From the NCBI GenBank assembly GCA_964345395.1, contig CAYFRA010000036.1:1-16904 (forward strand): DNA of 16,904 nucleotides, read 5' to 3'. The notes beneath the pieces are model-generated. The model searched no databases. It had not been told where the DNA came from and saw only the letters and a list, made by a program, of their open reading frames with translations. The position numbers and the translations under genes were made by a program. The stretch comes from UPXZ01 sp964345395. Lineage in GTDB: Bacteria; Bacteroidota; Bacteroidia; Bacteroidales; Paludibacteraceae. Below, piece after piece: positions 7,291-14,413 of this stretch. The stretch's first letter is position 1; every line of letters starts with the position of its first letter.

Positions 7291-8619
7291 ATGAATAAGA
7301 CAAATCTATTCTGGAAACGAATATTTAGGCTGATGAACACAACTTCAGCTTATGAAAAAAAGATGGAGTCGATAGTTCTTTCATCTCAACTTGACGATGC
7401 TATTGACGAATACTCCCTTTCCGATAATAAGTTGGAGTTAGAAGAGATTATACTATCTGATGAGTTTCAGAATAAGAAAAAGCTTTATCAAACAAAGAGA
7501 TACAGAGATACGGATGAGTATCGTATTATGCAGCAATACGAAAAGTTGCTTAAAGACAATAATATCAAATGGTATTATGAGACAAAAAACTCAGCAACTT
7601 TGCAGGAATATCTCAGTTTTAAAACAGATCCCGACTCGCTCAATTTGAAAGAGCTTTCCATTGTAGAAGTATCTGAAAAGATTGATAAACTAAAGGAGTT
7701 TGAGCAATCAAAATCTTATCAAAACTACACACAATACCACGATTCGCTTGCAGTAAGAGAGTTTGAGGAGTTGAGAAAAAAAATAGCAGACCCAGAGTTT
7801 CAACAAAACAATGCATTTTGGGCAAACCCCAATCGATGGGAAACAACTGCCGAATATCGCCAAGAAGAACGATATAGAGAGCTAAATAATGAAGTTTTAC
7901 CAAGTAAATCCAAATCAAAAAGCTCGCTTTTCAAAAAATACAGCTCTATTTTTATTAAACTCAATGAGCAGTTTGATTGGAATAGTATTGACGACTCGAT
8001 TTGGCAAGCTGGTTTTCACTCGGGCAATCCGATGCTTCTCGGAAATTACGCATTCACCAACGAGCAACAAGCACATAGCGGTGGCAAAAATGTCAGCACT
8101 TCTCAAGGTGTAATGACCATCCACACTGTAGAATTGCCTATAAAATCAATAGCTTGGGACATACAAAAAGGTTTTGTAGAGCGAGATTTTCGATACACTT
8201 CCGATATTGTACAGTCAGCTGCAGCATTTCGACAACGTTACGGGATTTTTAGTGTTAAAGTAAAAAGCTCAGGTAATTTGCATCATGCCATTTGGTTAGG
8301 TAGCGAAAGAAAGCTGCCACACATCAATCTATATTATTTCAATGGTAAATCAGTGACATTAGGCAATGCCAATCTGCACCGATATGATGGAGTGGAAATT
8401 GTCGGTTTGCCCCAAAACGAATATTATATTTTCACTTTAGAGTGGACTCCAAAGGCATTGATTTGGTATATCAATAACGTTGAGATATATCGCACCAATG
8501 AAAATATCCCTCAAGAATCGCTATATTTGGGAGTAAACTCATTTATACCCCATAAAAGCGAAGCTGACGCAGGCAAATTGGAGTTGGATTGGATAAAGGT
8601 TTATGAAGCAAAATATTAG
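7291..8619 (+). CDS. GH16-like (LamG/concanavalin fold) protein lacking catalytic residues
   Basis: A 442-residue protein (ATG at 7291; a TTG two codons earlier is less likely). The N-terminal half is a hydrophilic, Tyr/Glu/Lys-rich region with three imperfect copies of a helical repeat (about residues 56-89, 136-165 and 167-201). The C-terminal half, about 228-442, resembles glycoside hydrolase family 16: RYGIFSVKVKSSG (like YGxFExRxKxPxG), AIWLG, FTLEWTPKALIWYINN (like FHxYxIEWTPxxIxFYVDG) and the closing LELDWIKVYE. At the active-site strand, where active GH16 enzymes have ExDxxE, this protein reads HINLYY, so nucleophile, Asp and acid/base are all replaced. It is probably a glycan-binding pseudoenzyme rather than a hydrolase. 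There is no signal peptide or membrane helix, so it should be cytoplasmic. It is followed directly by the Stealth gene. Confidence 0.75.
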   Translation: MNKTNLFWKRIFRLMNTTSAYEKKMESIVLSSQLDDAIDEYSLSDNKLELEEIILSDEFQNKKKLYQTKRYRDTDEYRIMQQYEKLLKDNNIKWYYETKNSATLQEYLSFKTDPDSLNLKELSIVEVSEKIDKLKEFEQSKSYQNYTQYHDSLAVREFEELRKKIADPEFQQNNAFWANPNRWETTAEYRQEERYRELNNEVLPSKSKSKSSLFKKYSSIFIKLNEQFDWNSIDDSIWQAGFHSGNPMLLGNYAFTNEQQAHSGGKNVSTSQGVMTIHTVELPIKSIAWDIQKGFVERDFRYTSDIVQSAAAFRQRYGIFSVKVKSSGNLHHAIWLGSERKLPHINLYYFNGKSVTLGNANLHRYDGVEIVGLPQNEYYIFTLEWTPKALIWYINNVEIYRTNENIPQESLYLGVNSFIPHKSEADAGKLELDWIKVYEAKY

Positions 8620-9622
8620 AAAAATGAAAAATGAAATTGATTTTGTAGTTACGTGGGTGGATATGGATGACCCGATATGGAAAGAATCATTCAAACAATA
8701 TAGAGGTAAAATTGATAATAGCAAAAATGAGGTTTCCGAGGCTCGATTTCGAGATTATGGTTTTATGAAATATTGGTTTCGAGGGATAGATAAGTTTACA
8801 CCATGGGTGCGGAAAATACACTTTGTAACTTGCGGACAAAAGCCTGAATGGTTAGACGAAAACCACCCTAAGTTGGTATTGGTAGATCATAAAGATTTTA
8901 TTCCCGAACAATATCTTCCGGTTTTCAACTCCAATCTCATTGAGATTTATTTGCATAAAATCCCCAATTTATCAGAGCATTTTGTCTATTTCAATGATGA
9001 CATTTTTGTGATTGACCAGCTAACTGAAGAGCGTTTTTTCGTAAATGGGCTACCAAATGATATAGCAGCATTTCGCACCAATTTTGGCACATCTCAATTT
9101 GCCAAAATGTTGAAAAACAACATTCGATTAATCAACAAGCATTTTGACAAGAAAGAGGTCTTTGAACGTGATCACGATAAGTGGTATGATAAATCGTATG
9201 GAAAACGAGGTAGAATGACCCGACTTCTGAAATATTATCCAAAGTTTGTTACACTACGTACACCCCACAACGCACAAGCCTTTTTGAAGAGAACCTTTGA
9301 AGATGTGTGGGCTAACTGCGAAAAGGAGTTGATTGAAATGTCGTCACATCGCTTCAGAAGCGACCAAGATTTAACGCCTGAATTGTTCAAAACTTGGCAA
9401 ATTTGTAAATCAGACTTCAACCCATACAACATTTATCAAAACACCAAAATGTTTCCTTTGATTATCAAATCGAAACAGGCAATTGCGGCTGTACGCAATC
9501 AAACTTACTCTTTGGTTTGCCTGAATGATAATGTGCATATACGAAATTACGAACAGGTGATGAAAGAGTTACAAAATTCTTTTGAAACAATTCTTCCTGA
9601 AAAATCAAGTTTTGAGTTGTAA
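8603..9622 (+). CDS. Stealth family sugar-phosphate transferase (capsular polysaccharide synthesis-like)
   Basis: Stealth proteins transfer hexose-1-phosphate units from nucleotide sugars to build phosphodiester-linked surface glycans. Known bacterial examples make capsules, and the human relative is GlcNAc-1-phosphotransferase. The conserved regions are visible: CR1 IDFVVTWVDMDDPIW at 12-26; CR2 from RFRDYGFMKYWFRGI (49) through FVTCGQKPEWL and FNSNLIEIYLHKI to YFNDDIFV (129-136); CR3 with TPHNAQAFLKR and HRFRSDQDLTP; and CR4-like VCLNDNVHIRN near the end. At 339 residues it is full length with no signal peptide or membrane segment. The listed start overlaps the GH16-like gene by 17 nt; ATG at 8624, 4 nt after that gene's stop, is equally plausible and begins MKNEIDFVV. 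Either way the two genes are tightly coupled. No other capsule genes are nearby. Confidence 0.88.
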   Translation: MKQNIRKMKNEIDFVVTWVDMDDPIWKESFKQYRGKIDNSKNEVSEARFRDYGFMKYWFRGIDKFTPWVRKIHFVTCGQKPEWLDENHPKLVLVDHKDFIPEQYLPVFNSNLIEIYLHKIPNLSEHFVYFNDDIFVIDQLTEERFFVNGLPNDIAAFRTNFGTSQFAKMLKNNIRLINKHFDKKEVFERDHDKWYDKSYGKRGRMTRLLKYYPKFVTLRTPHNAQAFLKRTFEDVWANCEKELIEMSSHRFRSDQDLTPELFKTWQICKSDFNPYNIYQNTKMFPLIIKSKQAIAAVRNQTYSLVCLNDNVHIRNYEQVMKELQNSFETILPEKSSFEL

Positions 9623-9676
9623 ATTGCTTTGGCACATTTATTATACCCAAAACTTGAATTGAAATATTTATTAATC

Positions 9677-10099
9677 TTATTTTTTTCTATTGAAAATAAG
9701 TGAATCTAAGGAATATCTACCAGGACCTGCTATCAATATAATTACATAGATACTAAAGTAGAGTAGTGCTAATTCTCTTGCTGCAAATGGGTCGCCTGCG
9801 TGAGCTACAAAAGATGCTACACCTAAACCAATAATTAAAGGTATAGATGCCAAGCGAGTTAGAAACCCAAATATCAAAGCTATTGAAGCAAAAAACTCAG
9901 CAAATACCATCAAGCTAAGTGCTAAAGTAGAGCTCATTCCCAACATAGGTGGAAAAACCTCTTTCAACTCTGAAAAATTTGAAAGTTTTGCCCAGCCATG
10001 CGTAAGCATAAAAAAACCAACTACCAAACGTAATAAAAGCAAACCAAAATCTTGAAGATTGGTTCTGCATCTGTTGTTTAAACAAAATTTATCAATCAT
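9677..10099 (-). CDS. DoxX family integral membrane protein
   Basis: A 140-residue protein with about four hydrophobic segments (roughly 17-37, 55-75, 77-97 and 105-125). LLLRLVVGFFMLTHGWAKL near residue 20 is the typical DoxX opening, with the conserved His-Gly before a Lys-Leu. The second helix contains FAEFFASIALIFGFLTR, also typical. DoxX proteins are inner-membrane proteins, some linked to quinone-dependent oxidation or redox stress, but most have no proven reaction and I assign none here. The start is ATG at 10099. It is convergent with the Stealth gene and separated from ispE by 132 bp, so it is probably transcribed on its own, although no TAnnTTTG box was found. Two 8-bp direct repeats lie in the upstream gap. 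Confidence 0.85.
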   Translation of the reverse strand: MIDKFCLNNRCRTNLQDFGLLLLRLVVGFFMLTHGWAKLSNFSELKEVFPPMLGMSSTLALSLMVFAEFFASIALIFGFLTRLASIPLIIGLGVASFVAHAGDPFAARELALLYFSIYVIILIAGPGRYSLDSLIFNRKK

Positions 10100-10155
10100 A
10101 TTATTTTCATATTAATGTTCAATAGATTCTAACACAATATGATTGTTTTTGTTCA

Positions 10156-10184
10156 ACTATATTACAATGGATAAATACTATATT
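10156..10184. repeat. Pair of 8-bp direct repeats upstream of doxX-like gene
   Basis: ACTATATT occurs at 10156-10163 and again at 10177-10184, 21 bp apart start to start, close to two helical turns. The pair lies 57-85 bp upstream of the DoxX start and downstream of ispE. In such AT-rich sequence this could be chance. Confidence 0.3.
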
Positions 10185-10231
10185 GTTGTGGGAAAATCAG
10201 AAAAACTCACTCTTATGCCGACAAATCAACA

Positions 10232-11050
10232 TCAATCCAAAACACCTCCGACGACAAAATGTTCATCAAATTGATTGTTGTAAAAAGGCTGATTAGCGAA
10301 TATCCCATAAATCGTTGAGCCCGAACCCGACATTGAAGCATACAATGCTCCCATCTCATATAGAGAGGTTTTGATTTGTTTTAGTTGGGGATGTAAATGA
10401 AAAATATGAGACTCAAAATCATTTATAATCGACTCTTTCCAACTCTCAATAGGCTGTTGTATCAATTCAATTAAATCCACATCAGGTTTTGAGGGCTTTA
10501 TACCCGAATAAGCCTCTTGAGTTGAGATAAAAATATCGGGCTTTACCAATAGAATGAAATAATCTTTTAAGGAGAGCTCAATGGGCGTAAGATTCGTACC
10601 TATTTCAGTGGCATAACTCGGCAGGTTGTCAATAAAAAAACTACAATCAGCACCAATATGTGAGGCGTATTCTTTCAGTTTATCTTGAGTAATATTAAGT
10701 TGAAATAGCTCATTCAGTACTTTTAGCATAGAAGCAGCATCTGATGAGCCTCCACCCAAACCAGCACCAAAAGGTATTTGCTTATGTAGCGCGATGTCGA
10801 TAGGGGGTAAATCAAAATCTTGCTGCAATAAACGATAAGCTTTGATAATTAGGTTATCCTCTACATTACCTCCGATACGAATACCCGATGATGAGAAATT
10901 GAAATCGCTGCAAGTAGTCGATTTCTCAACACTCAAAGTGTCATTCAAGCCAATTGGATAAAAAACAGTTTGAATATTATGATAACCATCGGCTCTTTTT
11001 TCAATGATATTTAAGCCGATATTAATTTTGGCATTGGGATGAACAATCAT
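10232..11050 (-). CDS. ispE: 4-diphosphocytidyl-2-C-methyl-D-erythritol kinase
   Basis: IspE is a GHMP-family kinase that phosphorylates the 2-hydroxyl of CDP-methylerythritol with ATP, in the non-mevalonate isoprenoid pathway. The N-terminal PNAKINIGLNI carries the substrate-binding Lys of the family, and the phosphate-binding loop FGAGLGGGSSDAA near residue 90 is intact. MSGSGSTIYGIF near residue 240 is the third GHMP motif. The start is ATG at 11050, which overlaps the coaC stop as ATGA, a classic coupling arrangement; a longer frame from a TTG at 11086 has no support. The product is 272 residues, within the normal range. It is the last gene of the dnaX-pan-coa operon. No hairpin terminator was found in the 132 bp after it. 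Confidence 0.94.
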   Translation of the reverse strand: MIVHPNAKINIGLNIIEKRADGYHNIQTVFYPIGLNDTLSVEKSTTCSDFNFSSSGIRIGGNVEDNLIIKAYRLLQQDFDLPPIDIALHKQIPFGAGLGGGSSDAASMLKVLNELFQLNITQDKLKEYASHIGADCSFFIDNLPSYATEIGTNLTPIELSLKDYFILLVKPDIFISTQEAYSGIKPSKPDVDLIELIQQPIESWKESIINDFESHIFHLHPQLKQIKTSLYEMGALYASMSGSGSTIYGIFANQPFYNNQFDEHFVVGGVLD

Positions 11051-11583
11051 AAAAATTTCTTTATCTCGTCCACAATCTCTTGCCAATCCAAGAGCTTTCC
11101 TGTACCAATATCACCACAAGCTAAACCTCCTGTAGCAGTGCCAAATACGTGATACCCAAACTTTTTCAATTTGTTGATATTGTCTTGAACAATTGGGTTT
11201 TCATACATATAACTGTTCATCGCAGGGAAAATAAGCACCGGACTTCGAGCTGCTACAATTGAAGTGCTTAGCATATCATCGGCAATACCAGATGCTATTT
11301 TACCAATAATATTTGCCGTAGCAGGCACCACAACAAAAACATCGGCGGCTTTGGCTAAATCAATGTGTTTGGTATCGTGTTTATCTATTTTACTAAACAT
11401 ATCAGTAACAACGGGGTTGTGCGACATTGTTTTGAATGTCAGAGGCGTAACAAACTCTTGTGCCGACTCTGTCATTATCACCTCCACATTATAACCATCT
11501 TTGTGAAGCTGATTAACAATTTCAATGGCTTTGTAGGCAGCAATACCACCTGACACGCCTATTACAACTGTTTTTTGTTCCAT
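11047..11583 (-). CDS. coaC: Phosphopantothenoylcysteine decarboxylase, stand-alone CoaC
   Basis: CoaC is an FMN-dependent decarboxylase that converts 4'-phosphopantothenoylcysteine to 4'-phosphopantetheine. The 178-residue HFCD-family protein has VSGGIAAYK near residue 8 (FMN binding), the catalytic His in KHIDLAKAADV, VVVPATANIIGKIASGIADDM, the substrate clamp PAMNSYMYENP, and the ACGDIGTGKL loop with the conserved Cys. The start is ATG at 11583; a TTG further upstream would add only a low-complexity tail. It is separate from CoaB, with a 29-nt gap, whereas Bacteroidales commonly carry one bifunctional CoaBC with CoaC at the N terminus. Gene order (coaB then coaC) and details such as EFVTPLTFK and the ACGD loop resemble the streptococcal/enterococcal single-domain enzymes. 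It overlaps ispE by 4 nt. Confidence 0.93.
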   Translation of the reverse strand: MEQKTVVIGVSGGIAAYKAIEIVNQLHKDGYNVEVIMTESAQEFVTPLTFKTMSHNPVVTDMFSKIDKHDTKHIDLAKAADVFVVVPATANIIGKIASGIADDMLSTSIVAARSPVLIFPAMNSYMYENPIVQDNINKLKKFGYHVFGTATGGLACGDIGTGKLLDWQEIVDEIKKFL

Positions 11584-11612
11584 CTTATTTTTGTTTAAAT
11601 TTTTGTAGTTTC

Positions 11613-12383
11613 TCAAAAGGGAGCTTTCGTTGCGAGCATAGCTGCAATGGCTCGTTTGCCTACAGCACGTTCGATTACCCTACCCTCTTTTACCAAAAGC
11701 CCCAAATGGTCGTTCACACCAATAGCTGTAGCATCATTTGCCAAAACCATATCGCAACTATTTTTCTCTGCCATTTCGCTTGCTACGCGTATCAACTCCT
11801 CTTCTGCAACTCCATTGAGCAACTTAAACCCCACTAAAACCGTATCAGGGTTGTTGGTTTTGATGAGAGGTATCACTTTTTTTGTGGGTTTTAAACCTAC
11901 AATAATATTATCATTTGAGGATATTTTTTCGTTTTCTGAAAACTTAACCATCGGATTTCTAAGTTGCTCAATCACTTTAATCTCATCTTTACCATCACTT
12001 GTAACAAAACTTGTGAGCAATCGTCCCATCTCCCACACATCAGCAGCATAGCTAAAAGTAAAATCAGATATCGCCATAGAGTGAATGAAAAAGTCGATTT
12101 TCTCATTTTGAGTCAATTCATCGACAGCTTGATAAACACTCTCGGCATCTGTAATGGAGATGAAACTGATGTGCTCCTTTTCCAATTCAGATAGTGAAGA
12201 TTGAAAAGCGTTTTCAGCGTGTATGTAATAGATGTGGAAATTATTTTGTCCTACTTGGTCAAATCTTTCTAAAAGAGCTTCCAAGCAAAACCACCCCAAC
12301 TGCCCTGTACTCATATTCGTAATAAAGCGCACACCATCCATTGGTTCTTGGGTTCCACCAGCCGTTATAGCAATACGTATCAT
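11613..12383 (-). CDS. coaB: Phosphopantothenate-cysteine ligase, stand-alone streptococcal-type CoaB
   Basis: CoaB joins cysteine to 4'-phosphopantothenate through a nucleotidyl intermediate. The 256 residues contain TAGGTQEPMDGVRFITNMS near the N terminus (the nucleotide-binding loop with the Asn of TNxST), IHSMAISDF in the middle, KISSNDN, LVGFKLLNGV, and LANDATAIG, where bifunctional CoaBC enzymes usually have variants such as LVGFAAET and ANDV. The combination of SMAISDF, KISS and GFKLL is, as I recall it, the signature of the separate CoaB of streptococci and enterococci (the type that uses CTP), not of the CoaB half of CoaBC. The start is ATG at 12383, one base after the panD stop. It lies between panD and coaC in a complete pathway cluster. 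Confidence 0.92.
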   Translation of the reverse strand: MIRIAITAGGTQEPMDGVRFITNMSTGQLGWFCLEALLERFDQVGQNNFHIYYIHAENAFQSSLSELEKEHISFISITDAESVYQAVDELTQNEKIDFFIHSMAISDFTFSYAADVWEMGRLLTSFVTSDGKDEIKVIEQLRNPMVKFSENEKISSNDNIIVGLKPTKKVIPLIKTNNPDTVLVGFKLLNGVAEEELIRVASEMAEKNSCDMVLANDATAIGVNDHLGLLVKEGRVIERAVGKRAIAAMLATKAPF

Positions 12384-12384
12384 A

Positions 12385-12741
12385 TTAAACTTGTTCGATA
12401 ATTTGATTTTTTTCGTCTAAAATAAAAACCTTTGGTTCATATTTTTCTGCCTCTTCTTGCAGCATTTGCACATAAGCCATAATGATTATTCTATCATCTG
12501 GTTGCACCAAACGAGCAGCAGCACCATTCAAGCAAACCACACCACTACCACGCTCTCCTTCAATTACATAAGTTTCAAATCGAGCACCAGTATTGATGTT
12601 TACAACATGCACCTGCTCATGCACCAAAAGTCCTGCTCTATCCATCAAATCTTTATCGATGGTGATACTTCCAGTATAATTGAGGTTAGCTTCTGTCACT
12701 GTAGCACGATGAAGCTTGCATTTTAGCATTGTTAATTGCAT
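12385..12741 (-). CDS. panD: Aspartate 1-decarboxylase
   Basis: PanD makes beta-alanine from L-aspartate for pantothenate synthesis. The proenzyme self-cleaves to give a pyruvoyl group. With the ATG at 12741 as residue 1, the cleavage site falls exactly at Gly24-Ser25 (YTGSITID), the canonical numbering, which decides this start over the TTG at 12750. Other family features are KCKLHRATVTEANL at 7-20, including active-site Lys9, His11 and Tyr22, and the GARFETYVIEGERGSG region followed by NGAAARLVQPDDRIIIMAY. The 118 residues match the usual length. The gene is packed between panC (19 nt upstream) and coaB (1 nt downstream). Confidence 0.96.
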   Translation of the reverse strand: MQLTMLKCKLHRATVTEANLNYTGSITIDKDLMDRAGLLVHEQVHVVNINTGARFETYVIEGERGSGVVCLNGAAARLVQPDDRIIIMAYVQMLQEEAEKYEPKVFILDEKNQIIEQV

Positions 12742-12760
12742 CCTATTCAATTTATATTAT

Positions 12761-13603
12761 TTACTCAAAAATTATATTGTCAATCAATCTTGTTTTACCA
12801 AACCTAACAGCTACGGCGGCAATTGCCTTATCTTCAACTGCTTCAATCACTTCCAAATGAGGAAAACTATAAATACTCACATAATCAATATCGGCCAAAG
12901 GCATTTTATTGATGGTGTTTTGAATCAACGAACTCAATTTACCTACATTTTTTTCGCCCTTGCCAAACTCCTCTTTTGCTCTGAGTAATGCCTGGTTCAA
13001 CACAACTGCTTGCTCTCTTTCATCTCTATTGAGATAGATATTTCGCGAACTCATGGCGAGTCCATCCTCTTCACGCACGATTGGGCAAACTACAATTTCG
13101 ATTGGATAGTGGGAATCTCGAACCATTTGAATCAGAACAGCAGCTTGTTGAGCATCTTTTTGCCCAAAATAGGCTTTGTCAGCTTGCACAATATTGAAAA
13201 GCATATTGACTACTGTTGTAACTCCTCTAAAATGAGAAGGTCTTGACTGCCCGCATAAAACCTGCGTAATACCTCCTTGTACTTCAATAAAAGTGGAGCT
13301 TGCCTGCGGATACATCTCTTCTACTTCCGGATTGAAAAAGATGTCTGCTCCCGCTGACTCACCTAACTTGATATCACGATCTAAATCACGGGGATAGCTA
13401 TCAAAGTCTTCGTTGGGTGCAAATTGTGTGGGATTTACAAAAATAGAAACCACCACAATGTCGTTGTCTCTCTTTGCAGCACGTATCAAAGACAAATGAC
13501 CTTCGTGAAGGTAACCCATAGTTGGCACCAAACCGACAGTTTTGCCCTGCTCTCGCTCCAATTTGATTTGAGCCCTTAATTCCTCAACACTCTTAATTAA
13601 CAT
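12761..13603 (-). CDS. panC: Pantoate-beta-alanine ligase
   Basis: PanC condenses pantoate with beta-alanine via a pantoyl-adenylate, giving pantothenate. The 280-residue nucleotidyltransferase-fold protein has the HIGH-type motif in VPTMGYLHEGHLSLIRAA (near residue 28), IFVNPTQFAPNEDF, the YFGQKDAQQ segment that contacts substrate, and MSSRNIYL, equivalent to the KMSKS loop. The start is ATG at 13603, 6 nt after the panB stop; a TTG two codons earlier is less likely. Motifs and length look complete, with no sign of decay. Its substrates come from PanD and from the PanB/PanG-like pair encoded beside it, so the operon supplies its own pantoate and beta-alanine. Confidence 0.96.
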   Translation of the reverse strand: MLIKSVEELRAQIKLEREQGKTVGLVPTMGYLHEGHLSLIRAAKRDNDIVVVSIFVNPTQFAPNEDFDSYPRDLDRDIKLGESAGADIFFNPEVEEMYPQASSTFIEVQGGITQVLCGQSRPSHFRGVTTVVNMLFNIVQADKAYFGQKDAQQAAVLIQMVRDSHYPIEIVVCPIVREEDGLAMSSRNIYLNRDEREQAVVLNQALLRAKEEFGKGEKNVGKLSSLIQNTINKMPLADIDYVSIYSFPHLEVIEAVEDKAIAAVAVRFGKTRLIDNIIFE

Positions 13604-13609
13604 ATTCAA

Positions 13610-14413
13610 TTATTTATATGTATGTTCATCGGCTGGGAAAGCTCCATTTTGCACCTCTGCAATATAGTTCTTAACTGCCGAATTGATTGTTTCATTTAAG
13701 TTGGCATATTGCTTGACAAATTTAGGTACAAAATCTTGAAACATACCCAACATGTCATTGATAACCAACACTTGACCATCACAGTCGATTCCTGCACCAA
13801 TACCTATTGTTGGTATAGTCAGTTGTTCTGAAATATCCTTAGCAAGATGAGCTGGCACACCCTCTAAGGTGATGGCAAACACACCCGCATCTTGGAGCAA
13901 GAGTGCATCTTCAATGATCATTTTAGCCGCTTTAACATCACGCCCTTGCACTTTGAAACCACCAAATGCATTGACGGATTGAGGTGTCAGCCCCAAATGT
14001 CCTATCACTGGGATTTGTGCATCAACAACCGCTTTTACTTGATTGATGATATTGCGACCGCCCTCCATTTTCACAGCTTCTGCACCACCCTCTTTCACCA
14101 ATCTACCAGCGTTTCTCACACTCTCTTCTATAGATATATGGTAAGAAAGGAATGGCATATCGCTGACAATCAAAGCATTTTTATTTGCACGAACAACCAT
14201 TTTTGTATGATAAATTATTTCATCGACCGTAACTGGCAAAGTAGAGCCAACACCCTGCATCACCATACCGAGCGAGTCGCCCACAAGGATAGAATCCACA
14301 CCAGCTTCGCTTACCAATTTCGCCATTGAGTAGTCATAAGCGGTAAGCATAGTAATTTTCCTTCCTTCATTTTTAAATTGCTGGAAAGACTTTATTGTAA
14401 TTTTTTTATTCAT
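13610..14413 (-). CDS. panB: 3-methyl-2-oxobutanoate hydroxymethyltransferase
   Basis: PanB transfers a hydroxymethyl group from 5,10-methylene-tetrahydrofolate to alpha-ketoisovalerate, making ketopantoate. The 267 residues form a TIM barrel with the family motifs: MLTAYDYSMAKL near 22, VGDSLGM (Mg-binding Asp) near 43, DMPFLSY (second metal Asp) near 85, VKMEGG near 113, HLGLTPQSVNAFGG near 138, the general-base Glu in TLEGVPA near 180, and IGIGAGIDCDGQVLVINDMLG. The start is ATG at 14413, which overlaps the last 8 nt of the upstream PanG-like gene, consistent with translational coupling of the two successive enzymes. It uses the same folate cofactor that metF, also in this window, consumes. 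Confidence 0.97.
   Translation of the reverse strand: MNKKITIKSFQQFKNEGRKITMLTAYDYSMAKLVSEAGVDSILVGDSLGMVMQGVGSTLPVTVDEIIYHTKMVVRANKNALIVSDMPFLSYHISIEESVRNAGRLVKEGGAEAVKMEGGRNIINQVKAVVDAQIPVIGHLGLTPQSVNAFGGFKVQGRDVKAAKMIIEDALLLQDAGVFAITLEGVPAHLAKDISEQLTIPTIGIGAGIDCDGQVLVINDMLGMFQDFVPKFVKQYANLNETINSAVKNYIAEVQNGAFPADEHTYK

Noticed and set aside
9623..9676. Terminator between the convergent Stealth and DoxX genes
   Set aside because: The 54-bp gap is T/A-rich but contains no inverted repeat long enough to support a call.
10100..10231. Hairpin terminator after ispE
   Set aside because: I looked for a stem followed by a U run on the minus strand and found only weak AT pairings (for example ACAAT/ATTGT) without a U tract.
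11051..11086. Longer ispE product starting at a TTG at 11086
   Set aside because: The extra residues come from the coaC C-terminal coding region in another frame, and the ATG at 11050 gives the ATGA overlap and the conserved N terminus.
11584..11616. Longer coaC product starting at a TTG at 11616
   Set aside because: The added residues are Asn/Lys-rich filler; the FMN-binding start of the family follows directly from ATG 11583.
11647..12051. 134-residue plus-strand open frame opposite coaB
   Set aside because: It lies wholly inside conserved coaB on the other strand; its Ser/Thr/Pro-rich composition is that of an antisense shadow.
13892..14329. 145-residue plus-strand open frame opposite panB
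   Set aside because: It is antisense to well-conserved panB, is rich in His, Cys and Phe as expected from a shadow frame, and has no recognisable domain.
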